From IMG/VR virus record IMGVR_UViG_3300050139_000115, positions 1 to 53,474 of that record: a DNA stretch of 53,474 bases. One strand, 5' to 3'. Below the pieces are notes generated by a model, which had not been told where the DNA came from, did no database searches, and worked only from the letters and a program-made list of their open reading frames with translations. The stretch comes from a virus. Of this stretch, positions 14,568-21,986 are shown piece after piece. Position numbers and translations under genes: made by a program. Positions within the stretch are counted from its first letter, which is position 1; each line of letters begins with the position of its first letter.

Positions 14568-14762
14568 ATGGAACGCTACGCAAACAAGCGAATGATGTTC
14601 CGCCGCGGCGGGCGGTTCTCCAAGCCACCAACATTGGCCCAACTTGGCTATCCGGTAGCCACGGGACAAATGACCTGCGTATGTGGGCACAAGTTCTATC
14701 CGATCCTGATAACGGGGTACTGCCCTAAATGCGGATCAAGCGAAAAACAGGAGGCAGCATGA
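14568..14762 (+). CDS. Small zinc-ribbon-like protein
   Basis: This 64-residue protein has C-x-C (TCVCGHKF) and C-x2-C (YCPKCGSS) knuckles 13 residues apart, typical of a zinc ribbon. The N-terminus is basic (ERYANKRMMFRRGGRF). It starts directly after the previous stop. Likely a small nucleic-acid-binding or adaptor protein. Confidence 0.6.
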   Translation: MERYANKRMMFRRGGRFSKPPTLAQLGYPVATGQMTCVCGHKFYPILITGYCPKCGSSEKQEAA

Positions 14763-14881
14763 CCCACATCATCAGCAACGACTCGCCCAAGGAACGCCAC
14801 ATAGCCGCGCACCCCGCTGACTACATCGTCGGCAGCTTCCTCGTCGCCGTAGTGATCCTAGCGTTGCTCGGCTACATCTAG
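14759..14881 (+). CDS. Forty-residue single-span membrane protein
   Basis: The ATG overlaps the zinc-ribbon stop by 4 bases, with AGGAGG close upstream. The product has a polar N-terminal half and a C-terminal membrane segment (YIVGSFLVAVVILALLGYI). Function unknown; small phage membrane proteins of this kind can act in host takeover. Confidence 0.55.
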   Translation: MTHIISNDSPKERHIAAHPADYIVGSFLVAVVILALLGYI

Positions 14882-14892
14882 GAGACAACAAC

Positions 14893-15117
14893 ATGATCCG
14901 CCTTTTCTTCTCTCTCACCATCCACCTGGTCCTGCAATGGAACGCCCGCGTGAACGCCGCAGCACAGCGCCACGCAGCCGCGCACGCTGAGGAAGATATG
15001 CTCGCTTACCGCGCCGGCATCCCGAGGGCCGACGAATCCGCCCAGCATTGGGAATCGCGCGTGCGCGAAATCAAGACTGAACTACGGGCACGGAAACTTG
15101 CGAGGTTATTCGGATGA
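14893..15117 (+). CDS. Hypothetical small protein
   Basis: A 74-residue protein with a hydrophobic start (MIRLFFSLTIHLVLQW) and a charged helical remainder. GGAG lies 9 bases before the ATG. Possibly membrane-associated. No family recognised. Confidence 0.5.
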   Translation: MIRLFFSLTIHLVLQWNARVNAAAQRHAAAHAEEDMLAYRAGIPRADESAQHWESRVREIKTELRARKLARLFG

Positions 15118-15323
15118 ACACCACCGCCTCGCTCGATCTTCCGCTCGACATTCCCGTGAAGCCCCACGACGATCCGGAGCCGCGCGCGGTGTGGCAGACC
15201 ATCTTCGCGCCGACACGCCCGCACGTCACGTTCGAACAGGCGATGCGCGACCCAATCCTCGCCCACAGTATCACCCAGGTCTCGCTCAAGCGCGCACGGC
15301 GCCTCGCCAAGGCCGGCAAATGA
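15114..15323 (+). CDS. Hypothetical small protein
   Basis: A 69-residue protein with a proline-rich N-terminus (LDLPLDIPVKPHDDPEP) and a basic end (LKRARRLAKAGK). Coupled on both sides by 4-base overlaps. No family recognised. Confidence 0.5.
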   Translation: MNTTASLDLPLDIPVKPHDDPEPRAVWQTIFAPTRPHVTFEQAMRDPILAHSITQVSLKRARRLAKAGK

Positions 15324-15727
15324 TCCTCATCGGGTTGGCTGGCCCGCCAAGCGCAGGCAGGAGCACCGTCGCCATGCGCCTGAGCCATGGCCACAGTTTC
15401 CAGCGACTGCTGTTTCGCGGCCCCAACCTGGAACGCGAGGAAACCTGGCGGCAGCAGTATGGCGAGCGCTTTGAATTTCACCGCGCGCGAAAAACGCCTG
15501 GCGTCGTCCTCAACGTGCAATCCGACAAAGAGGCGGCATTCATCCGCGACCAGGGCGGCCAGGTTTGGCACCTGCAGCGCTTAGGCTATCTGACGCGCGC
15601 GGGCGATACCTACAAAGGCATCCTTCCGCAAGCCGCCGATCGCGGTCTGCTGAACGACGGCCCGATCGCGGCGCTCTACAACCGCGTCGACAGACTGCTC
15701 GACGACTTGGCCGACGCGCGCGGCTAA
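15320..15727 (+). CDS. P-loop nucleoside monophosphate kinase-like protein
   Basis: The 135-residue protein opens with MILIGLAGPPSAGRSTVA, a Walker A loop in place and context like phage deoxynucleotide monophosphate kinases, but with Arg in the position of the catalytic Lys. The later parts are short compared with true dNMP kinases (about 200 or more residues). It may be a degenerate kinase with a binding role. It sits before the ParB-like and MazG-like genes. Confidence 0.5.
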   Translation: MILIGLAGPPSAGRSTVAMRLSHGHSFQRLLFRGPNLEREETWRQQYGERFEFHRARKTPGVVLNVQSDKEAAFIRDQGGQVWHLQRLGYLTRAGDTYKGILPQAADRGLLNDGPIAALYNRVDRLLDDLADARG

Positions 15728-15745
15728 TCACTTTCAGGAGAACCC

Positions 15746-17521
15746 ATGAACGCACCCGCCACCGCCACCACGCCAGACAGCGCCTATCAATTCATCATGC
15801 TCGACGACATCGAGCCATCGAACACGCACATCCAACAGTTGCGCAGGGCTCGGTTCGACACCGCAGCCATGGCCGAGCTGGTCGCGACCGTCGAGGCGCA
15901 CGGCGTGCTGCAGCCGATTCTGGTGCGGCCGAAATACACCGTGCGCGTGCACCATGCCGGCGAGGGCCTCCACTGGTACGCCGAGATACTGGGATTTTCC
16001 GGCAATTGGAATACGCAGGGCACCGGCCATAAGACGCAGGCCGAGGCCGAGGCCGAAGGGGCACAGCTCTCCGCGCAACACGAGATCGTAGCTGGCGAAC
16101 GCCGTTGGCTCGCCGCGCGCGCGGCGAAGCTCGCGCAGATCCCCGCCGTGGTGCGCGATCTCACCGACCTCCAGGTGCTCGAATTCCAGTTGATTGAAAA
16201 TTTACAGCAGGAAGGCTTGCACCCGCTAGAGGAGGCCGAAGGCTTTGCCGACCTGATGAAGTTGCAAGAGGTAACCGCCGAAACCATCGCCGAAACTATC
16301 GGCCGCAGCAAGAGCCACGTGCACGCCCGTTTGAAGCTGCTCGAACTCATCCCCGCAGCCCGTGAAGCGTTCAACAGCGGCTTGATCGATTTATCCAAAG
16401 CGCAGCGCATCGCGCGTATTCCGGTGCCAAAGCTGCAAGCAAAGGCGCTCAAGCTCGCGGCGACTCCCGACTACCGCGGCGACGCCATTTCGTTTAGAGA
16501 TTTCACGCACGGTCTCGAAAACAATAAATTTGTGATCGCGCTGAAACTCGCCACATTCAGCTTACGCGACTCTACCCTACCCGGCGGCGATTGCATTGGG
16601 TGCCCCAAACGCACGGGCAATCTGGGTGATTTGTTCACCGACATCAAAGACCCCGACGTATGCACCGACCCCGGTTGTTTCGATAAGAAGACCACAGCCC
16701 ATCAAAAGCACCTGCGCGCCCAGGCCGATGCAACTGGCCGCACCATCATCAGCGGCGACGCGGCCAAGGCGATCATGGGCCATCAAGATCAACTGCGCGG
16801 TTACATCGACCTCGATGCCATATCAAACGAAGAATTCCCCGAGGCGGAACCGGAAACGCCAGAGGACGGCGCAAAGACGCCAGAGTGGTTTGCCTGGGAA
16901 AAGCGCTTTGACGCCTTCACCCCGCGCACCTATCGCCAGATCCTCGGTGACATCGAAGCCGCCGTGCTGCTCGACACCGGCAAAACGCTACGTGAGATCC
17001 TCGCCATCGCCGATGCGCGCAAACTCCTCAAGCCGCACGGCATCACTTTGCCAGACTGGATTGACCGCAAACCAGAACCATCCGACCCAGCCGAACGAAA
17101 AGAAGAGGAAGAAAAGCAGCGCGAGCGCCAAGCGACCGAGGAAGAATTCCGCCGCGCATTGCTCGCGCAGATTCACGCCAAGTGGAAGGGACCGCTAAAA
17201 CGCGAGGACCTCATTGCGCTTGCCCGCTGGCTGCTGGAGACCACCGACACCACCGCGCTTGAACAAACGTGCTACGGCGGCAAGGAAATCAATCCCGAGA
17301 AAATGACCGAGGCCGAACTGATCCGCCTATTGGCGGAATTCACCGTGACGCAGACGATCGAGTACCTGAGCAACAATCCCGCCCCACTCCTCAATCTGGC
17401 CAAGCGCTGCAAGATTGATCCGGCCAAGGTGAAGAAGGACCTTGCTTCAGCGGCGAAGGCGAAAGCAAATCCGGCGCCGGCGAAGGCGCGGAGCACCAAG
17501 AAAAAGGCGGTGAAGAAATGA
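15746..17521 (+). CDS. Large ParB/RepB/Spo0J-like protein
   Basis: The 591-residue product has ParB boxes in order: HGVLQPILVRP, then EIVAGERRWLAA, LIENLQQEGLHPLEEAEGF and an HTH around IAETIGRSKSHVHARLKLL. About 50 residues (HAGEGLHWYAEILGF region) are inserted between the first two boxes. Four cysteines (CIGCP, CTDPGC) suggest a metal site, and the end is lysine/alanine-rich. CTP-dependent DNA clamping is known for ParB; here a plasmid-like prophage role or DNA-binding regulator is possible. AGGAG precedes the ATG. Confidence 0.8.
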   Translation: MNAPATATTPDSAYQFIMLDDIEPSNTHIQQLRRARFDTAAMAELVATVEAHGVLQPILVRPKYTVRVHHAGEGLHWYAEILGFSGNWNTQGTGHKTQAEAEAEGAQLSAQHEIVAGERRWLAARAAKLAQIPAVVRDLTDLQVLEFQLIENLQQEGLHPLEEAEGFADLMKLQEVTAETIAETIGRSKSHVHARLKLLELIPAAREAFNSGLIDLSKAQRIARIPVPKLQAKALKLAATPDYRGDAISFRDFTHGLENNKFVIALKLATFSLRDSTLPGGDCIGCPKRTGNLGDLFTDIKDPDVCTDPGCFDKKTTAHQKHLRAQADATGRTIISGDAAKAIMGHQDQLRGYIDLDAISNEEFPEAEPETPEDGAKTPEWFAWEKRFDAFTPRTYRQILGDIEAAVLLDTGKTLREILAIADARKLLKPHGITLPDWIDRKPEPSDPAERKEEEEKQRERQATEEEFRRALLAQIHAKWKGPLKREDLIALARWLLETTDTTALEQTCYGGKEINPEKMTEAELIRLLAEFTVTQTIEYLSNNPAPLLNLAKRCKIDPAKVKKDLASAAKAKANPAPAKARSTKKKAVKK

Positions 17522-17847
17522 GTGCCGCACCGGAGAGTTTCGATCTGATCGCCCACCTGCGCCGGCAGTGTGAATTTTCCCTTCACACTTTCGGACCCGG
17601 CGAGCGCACGGACGGATTGATCGATCACATCATCAAAGAGCTTGACGAGATCGAGTCGGACCCGACCGACCTCTCCGAGTGGATCGATGTCGTGATTCTC
17701 GCCCTGGATGGCGCGTGGCGAATCGGAGCGACGCCGGAGCAAATCGTCGCCGCTCTGGTAGCAAAGCAGACCAAGAACGAGGCGCGCGAATGGCCTGACT
17801 GGCGCACCGCTGCACCAGGGAAAGCCATCGAGCACGTTGAAGACTGA
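17518..17847 (+). CDS. DUF550, MazG-like dATP/dGTP pyrophosphohydrolase
   Basis: FSLHTFGPGERTDGLIDHII, then KELDEIESDPTDLSEWIDVV, AWRIG and KQTKNEAREWPDWR match the DUF550 pattern of phage MazG-like nucleotide pyrophosphohydrolases. EIE and E-W-I-D supply the metal-binding acids. It probably trims purine deoxynucleotides or alarmone-like signals in the infected cell. It overlaps the ParB-like stop by 4 bases. Confidence 0.75.
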   Translation: MSAAPESFDLIAHLRRQCEFSLHTFGPGERTDGLIDHIIKELDEIESDPTDLSEWIDVVILALDGAWRIGATPEQIVAALVAKQTKNEAREWPDWRTAAPGKAIEHVED

Positions 17848-17866
17848 CCCACAACCAGGAGCCCAC

Positions 17867-18481
17867 ATGAACGCACCAGAATCAAAGACCGAAGTTCCCA
17901 CAATCATCGGCACACCCTACGGCGGCGGTTTCTTCTACGGCCGCATCATCGACGGCGATCATCTGTTCGCACTGATCGTCGCGCCTAAGGACGGCGGCGA
18001 GCATGACGACACGCCGTGGAATAAGTCAAGGAAGGCTGTTGCCGGCGCCGGCAGCTACTTCGACGGCATGGCCAACACACGCGCGATGGCTGAGGCAGGC
18101 AGCGGACTCGCCCAGTGGGCGCTGGGCCTGAAACTCAACGGCGAGAGCGACTGGTATCTGCCCAGCCGTGACGAGCTGGAGATCCTGTACCGCAACCTCA
18201 AGCCTACCACCCACGAGAACTACGAGTACCGCAACGGCGACAATCCGAGCAGCGTGCCGGCAGGGTATCCATACACCGCCAAGCTGCCAGCGCAAACCGC
18301 TGCCGAGCACTTCCGTACTGGCGGCCCCGAGGCATTCGAGGACGCCTGGTATTGGACCTCAACGCAGTGCGCCCCGGACGACGACTATGCCTGGGCGCAG
18401 GATTTCCTCAACGGCTTCCAGAGCAACTACCGCAAGGACGACGACTTCAGGGCTCGGGCGGTCCGCAGATTGCCCATTTAG
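17867..18481 (+). CDS. DGR1 target protein 1, DUF1566-like with variable C-terminus
   Basis: The 204-residue protein has a DUF1566/C-type-lectin-like fold: SDWYLPSRDELEILYRNLKP, then DAWYWTSTQ and the closing RARAVRRLPI. The variable repeat VR1 (18363-18467) encodes the C-terminal 35 residues. Compared with the template repeat it differs at 13 bases, every one an A in the template. No signal peptide. AGGAG is 6 bases before ATG 17867. It lies in the early or accessory half, far from virion genes, so it is not an obvious receptor-binding protein. Confidence 0.85.
   Translation: MNAPESKTEVPTIIGTPYGGGFFYGRIIDGDHLFALIVAPKDGGEHDDTPWNKSRKAVAGAGSYFDGMANTRAMAEAGSGLAQWALGLKLNGESDWYLPSRDELEILYRNLKPTTHENYEYRNGDNPSSVPAGYPYTAKLPAQTAAEHFRTGGPEAFEDAWYWTSTQCAPDDDYAWAQDFLNGFQSNYRKDDDFRARAVRRLPI
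18363..18467 (+). repeat. DGR1 variable repeat 1 (VR1)
   Basis: 105 bases aligned without gaps to the template repeat at 19437-19541. Thirteen differences, all at template A (to G, T or C). Directly after it VR1 reads GATTG where the template reads AATGA, the usual break at the initiation of mutagenic homology. Confidence 0.95.
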
Positions 18482-18509
18482 TCCATTCAACAATTTCAGG
18501 GGTGAACCG

Positions 18510-19010
18510 ATGAAAAACGCGAAAGCACAATGGATCAAAGAAAACCTCAAGGAAGGCGAGGAATACAGCGGCCTAATTCTTGGCAAGGGCGGCGAGTCGG
18601 ATTACCACCTGATCCTGCGGCCCGGCGAGGCAGAATCCGTCACTCACGAACAAGCCAAGGAATGGGCCAAGAAAGCCGGCGGTGAACTTCCGACTCGCCG
18701 CGACCAGGCGCTGCTCTATGCCAACCTGAAGGAGCAGTTCCAGCCGCGCTGGTACTGGTCTGGCGCGCAGTACGCCCCGGACGACGGCTATGCCTGGGCG
18801 CAGGATTTCGGCTACGGCACCCAGGGCTTCTACCCCAAGGACGACTACTACAGGGCTCGGGCGGTCCGCAGATTGACCCTTCAACAATTTAACCTTTGCT
18901 TTTCAGCATGGCCATTCACACACAATTGCCGATCTACAAGGTTGCGTACAACCTCGCCGATCTTGCCGTCGATCTCATCAAGAACATGCCGCGTGAAGTC
19001 AAAGCGGTGA
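18510..19010 (+). CDS. DGR1 target protein 2, DUF1566-like with variable C-terminus
   Basis: The first 70 residues (LKEGEEYSGLILGKGGESDY region) differ from target 1, then ELPTRRDQALLYANLKEQF and PRWYWSGAQ give the same lectin-like end. VR2 (18766-18870) has 15 differences from the template, all at template A. Unlike target 1 the frame has no stop after RAVRRL and runs 46 residues further, 103 bases into the avd gene. AGGGG precedes the ATG. The diversified residues lie on the predicted ligand surface of this fold. Confidence 0.85.
   Translation: MKNAKAQWIKENLKEGEEYSGLILGKGGESDYHLILRPGEAESVTHEQAKEWAKKAGGELPTRRDQALLYANLKEQFQPRWYWSGAQYAPDDGYAWAQDFGYGTQGFYPKDDYYRARAVRRLTLQQFNLCFSAWPFTHNCRSTRLRTTSPILPSISSRTCRVKSKR
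18766..18870 (+). repeat. DGR1 variable repeat 2 (VR2)
   Basis: 105 bases aligned without gaps to the template repeat at 19437-19541; 15 differences, all at template A. It is followed by GATTG as in VR1, not by the template AATGA. Confidence 0.95.
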
Positions 19011-19264
19011 TCGGCGGCGAGCTTCGGGACGAGTGTCTGCGGCTGTTGGTCCTGATCTTCAGGGCCAACGTCGCCACGGACAAACGCGCGCACCTGACTC
19101 AGTTGATCGAACGCCAGCAAGTGGTCGAGTTGCTTCTCCGCCTGTCGCGGGATAAGCGCTTCATTTCGACCGGGCAGTATGCGCGGGCGGTTCAGTTGAC
19201 CGAGAGCATCGGCAAGCAAGCCAATGGATGGCGCAAAGCTTCCGCATCGTCGCCTGCCACATGA
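18908..19264 (+). CDS. avd: DGR1 accessory variability protein (Avd-like four-helix bundle)
   Basis: A 118-residue, all-helical basic protein (LPIYKVAYNLADLAVDLIKN, DECLRLLVLIFRANVATDKR, GQYARAVQLTESIGKQANGW). Length, composition and position between the targets and the template repeat fit Avd, which binds the reverse transcriptase and the template RNA. There is no clear ribosome site; the ATG lies inside the end of target gene 2, so translation may be coupled. It differs clearly from the Avd of the second DGR. Confidence 0.85.
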   Translation: MAIHTQLPIYKVAYNLADLAVDLIKNMPREVKAVIGGELRDECLRLLVLIFRANVATDKRAHLTQLIERQQVVELLLRLSRDKRFISTGQYARAVQLTESIGKQANGWRKASASSPAT

Positions 19265-19331
19265 AGGTCAAGGCTTTCATGTCCGTGCGATATTCAATCT
19301 GGTCGTGCCGCTTCCTCACGAGGGAACCGAT

Positions 19332-20666
19332 ATGCGCGTAGTGGACACCCACGGCAGCAGCCGGGACGGGTCCGGCGCAGTTTCCCCGCTGATCGGCGCG
19401 AGCCTTCGCCGGGGTGACGTAGATAGCACGAACGACCGCAGTACGCCCCGAACAACGACTATGCCTGGGCGCAGAATTTCAACAACGGCAACCAGAACAA
19501 CTACCACAAGGACAACAACTACAGGGCTCGGGCGGTCCGCAAATGAATACGATGCTGGCCATGCTGATTTTTCTTTTGAGGAATTGGTAGTCGCGTACCT
19601 GGACTGCCGCAAGAACAAGCGCAACACCCACACCGCCGTCGCGTTCGAGCAGGACTTAGAGCGCAACCTGTCCCGGCTTCACAGCGACCTGGTTGACGAG
19701 TCCTACACGCCCGGCCGCTCGATCTGCTTCATTGTCACCAGGCCAAAGGCCCGCGAAGTCTGGGCGGCCGACTTCCGCGATCGCATCGTCCACCATCTGC
19801 TATACAACCGGATCGCGCCACGGTTCTATGCCAGCTTCATCGCTGACACCTGCGCGTGCATCCCAGGCCGCGGCACGCTCTTTGCCGCCCAACGACTCGA
19901 AGCGAAGATCCGGAGCATCACGCAAAACTGGACGCGGCCGGCGTGGTATCTGAAATGTGACATCGCCAATTTCTTCGTCAGTATCGATAAGCGCGTGGTG
20001 CGCGAGCAGCTCGCCGCGCGCGTCACCGAATCGTGGTGGATGGCGCTGGCGGAGACGGTGCTGTTTCACGATCCACGGCCGGGCGCGTCAATACAGAGCA
20101 CACCTGCATTGATGGCACGGGTGCCGCCGCATAAAAGCTTGCTGAACCAGGTCGAGAATCTTGGCCTCCCCATCGGCAATCTATCGTCGCAGTTTTTCGC
20201 CAACGTCTATCTTGATGCCTTGGACCAGCATTGCAAGCACCGCGTGCGTGCGCTGCACTACATCCGCTACGTGGACGACTTCATCCTGCTCCACGAATCA
20301 CCGCAATGGCTGAATACGGCGCACGCCGACATCGAGGCTTTCCTGCCGCGCGAACTTGGCGTCAGGCTGAATCCATCAAAAACCATCTTGCAGCCGGTCG
20401 ATCGCGGCGTGGACTTCGTTGGCCATGTGATCAAGCCCCACAGCCGCACTGTTCGGCGGCGGACCGTCCGCGTAGCCATCGAGCGCATCAGCCGAATGGA
20501 AGGCGAGGACTTATATCGATCGGCGAACAGCTATTTCGGCTTGTTGCGCCAGTCACCGCAGAGCCACACCGACCGAGCGCGCCTGGGCAACGTCCTGCGT
20601 AGCCGCGGGCGTTCGATCAACAAGCAGTTCACGCAAACTTATCGGACGGCTCGAAATGACGATTAA
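19332..20666 (+). CDS. DGR1 reverse transcriptase
   Basis: The conserved enzyme begins near FSFEELVVAYLDC (about base 19568) and carries RSICFIVTRPKAREVWAADF, KCDIANFFVSID, LPIGNLSSQFFANVYLDALD and IRYVDDFILL. YVDD holds the catalytic aspartates, and the IGNLSSQ motif is of the DGR type. No ATG, GTG or TTG with a ribosome site exists between the TR and the domain, so ATG 19332 (AGGGA upstream) is given; this start makes the TR part of the coding frame. A start within the TR (ATG 19461) is also possible. Confidence 0.85.
   Translation: MRVVDTHGSSRDGSGAVSPLIGASLRRGDVDSTNDRSTPRTTTMPGRRISTTATRTTTTRTTTTGLGRSANEYDAGHADFSFEELVVAYLDCRKNKRNTHTAVAFEQDLERNLSRLHSDLVDESYTPGRSICFIVTRPKAREVWAADFRDRIVHHLLYNRIAPRFYASFIADTCACIPGRGTLFAAQRLEAKIRSITQNWTRPAWYLKCDIANFFVSIDKRVVREQLAARVTESWWMALAETVLFHDPRPGASIQSTPALMARVPPHKSLLNQVENLGLPIGNLSSQFFANVYLDALDQHCKHRVRALHYIRYVDDFILLHESPQWLNTAHADIEAFLPRELGVRLNPSKTILQPVDRGVDFVGHVIKPHSRTVRRRTVRVAIERISRMEGEDLYRSANSYFGLLRQSPQSHTDRARLGNVLRSRGRSINKQFTQTYRTARNDD
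19437..19541 (+). repeat. DGR1 template repeat (TR)
   Basis: 105-base template with ten Asn (AAY) codons in the frame matching the targets, the usual design for A-specific mutagenesis without stops. It shares invariant bases with both VRs and ends GGGCGGTCCGCA. It follows avd by 172 bases and ends only about 26 bases before the conserved start of the reverse transcriptase. Confidence 0.95.
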
Positions 20667-21168
20667 GCCTGTCCGTTTTTCGCTTGACGACGCGCAGACC
20701 GCGGCCGGTGGGTTTTTCAATTGCGGGCCAGCAGCATTGTGCGCCGTCGCTGATCTACTGCCGGATGAGGCGGTGTCCAAGCTGCGCGGTTTCGAGCGAA
20801 AGCACTACACCAATCCCTCGATGATGCAGCAGGCCCTTGGCGATCTCGGCATCAAATTTCAGCGCGTCTATGAATGCCTCGGGCTCGGCATTGCGCGCAG
20901 TCCGCTTTATCCAACTTTCGGCCTTGTCCGGGTGCAGTGGGGCGGCCCGTGGACGAAACCTGGCGTTCCGGTGGCCGCCAGATACCGGCATACACATTGG
21001 ATCGCCGCCAGCGATGAAATGCGCTTCGACGTTAACGCGATGTGCGTTGGCGGCTGGTTGCCGCGCGCCGAGTGGGAAACGCAGCTTGTGCCGTGGCTGC
21101 TGAAGGAATGTGAGCCGAAGGAAAACGGCGAATGGTGGCCAACTCATTGTTGGGAAATTTCGAGGTGA
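20656..21168 (+). CDS. Conserved phage protein, possible papain-like cysteine peptidase
   Basis: The 170-residue protein has FNCGPAALCAVADLLPDE near the N-terminus, YRHTHWIAASDEMRFDVNAM in the middle and LVPWLLKECEPKENGEWWPT near the end. Cys in NCGPAAL, His in HTHWI and Asp in FDVN are in the order of a papain-like triad. I recall this family from other phages as uncharacterised. It overlaps the reverse transcriptase stop by 11 bases, so it may belong to the DGR1 transcript. Confidence 0.55.
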   Translation: MTIKPVRFSLDDAQTAAGGFFNCGPAALCAVADLLPDEAVSKLRGFERKHYTNPSMMQQALGDLGIKFQRVYECLGLGIARSPLYPTFGLVRVQWGGPWTKPGVPVAARYRHTHWIAASDEMRFDVNAMCVGGWLPRAEWETQLVPWLLKECEPKENGEWWPTHCWEISR

Positions 21169-21175
21169 CCAATCC

Positions 21176-21499
21176 ATGACCGCCCCCGTCCGCGTCCAGC
21201 TCTCGCGCAAGAAAGGCTTCCGGCTGCCGCCGAACACCGCCAACGTGGCACGGCCGTCGCAGTGGGGCAACCCGATCAAGGTTGGTGGCACGTTGCGCGT
21301 AGAAGCCGATGGCGACATGGTTGAAGCCGCCATCACGCCGGCGATCGCCGTCGAACTCTTCCGCGAATACATCGCCGGCGCGCTGCGCAAACACCCGGCA
21401 CTGCTCGAACCGCTGCGCGGCAAGCGCCTAGCCTGCTGGTGCGCGCTCGATGCGCCATGCCACGCCGACGTATTGCTCCAGTTGGCCAATAAACCATGA
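21176..21499 (+). CDS. DUF4326 protein
   Basis: VRVQLSRKKGFRLPPNTANV, then WGNPIKVG and GKRLACWCALDAPCHADVLL are the marks of DUF4326, a small phage family with conserved cysteines near the C-terminus. The biochemical role is unknown. AGGTGA lies about 7 bases before the ATG. Its stop overlaps the next gene by 4 bases. Confidence 0.8.
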   Translation: MTAPVRVQLSRKKGFRLPPNTANVARPSQWGNPIKVGGTLRVEADGDMVEAAITPAIAVELFREYIAGALRKHPALLEPLRGKRLACWCALDAPCHADVLLQLANKP

Positions 21500-21762
21500 A
21501 CCGGGCTGGCCCCATCGAAAACGTCGCCTACAAATCAGAGGCCGAGATCCGCGCCTATTTGCGCGGCCTCGATGATGGTGGTTTGATCGCCCAAGAAATG
21601 ACGCAGAAGGGCGCCATGCACGCCATCCGCTTCATCCTCCAGACCCCAGGCGATGCGCGCGAACTCGCCAAGCAGATGCGCGACAACCTGCGCTGGCACG
21701 CGATGATCATCAGCGAAGAATGTGCGCGCCGCGGCCTGCCCGTTGTCGCGGAGAACGGCTAA
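21496..21762 (+). CDS. Hypothetical protein
   Basis: An 88-residue helical protein (YKSEAEIRAYLRGLDDGGLI, ARELAKQMRDNLRWHAMIIS). Coupled to DUF4326 by a 4-base overlap and followed by the DUF4224 gene. No family recognised. Confidence 0.6.
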   Translation: MNRAGPIENVAYKSEAEIRAYLRGLDDGGLIAQEMTQKGAMHAIRFILQTPGDARELAKQMRDNLRWHAMIISEECARRGLPVVAENG

Positions 21763-21765
21763 GCC

Positions 21766-21975
21766 ATGTTTCTCACCGCCGCCGAACTGCGCGAACTGAC
21801 CGGCCGCGCCCGCCGCAAGGATCAACTCGTCTGGCTCAAAGCCAAGGGCTACAAGCACGAAGTGAACGCGCTCGGCAGGATCATCGTCGCCCGTGCCCAT
21901 GTAGATCACCGACTTGGTTCAGGCCAGCCGCCGGCGCCGGAGCCGGATTTCTCGGTGTTCCACAAAGCGGCGTAA
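21766..21975 (+). CDS. DUF4224 protein, possible excisionase-like partner of the integrase
   Basis: MFLTAAELRELTGRARRKDQ, then LVWLKAKGYKHEVNALGRII is the DUF4224 pattern, a small DNA-binding-like module found next to phage integrases. The position 12 bases before the integrase suggests a directionality factor, which is inference from context. Confidence 0.75.
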   Translation: MFLTAAELRELTGRARRKDQLVWLKAKGYKHEVNALGRIIVARAHVDHRLGSGQPPAPEPDFSVFHKAA

Positions 21976-21986
21976 GATAGCCGCCC

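Noticed and set aside
18363-19541. Simple gene duplication as the cause of the three similar 105-base blocks
   Set aside because: All differences from the template are at A positions, which duplication and drift cannot explain; RT and Avd genes adjoin.
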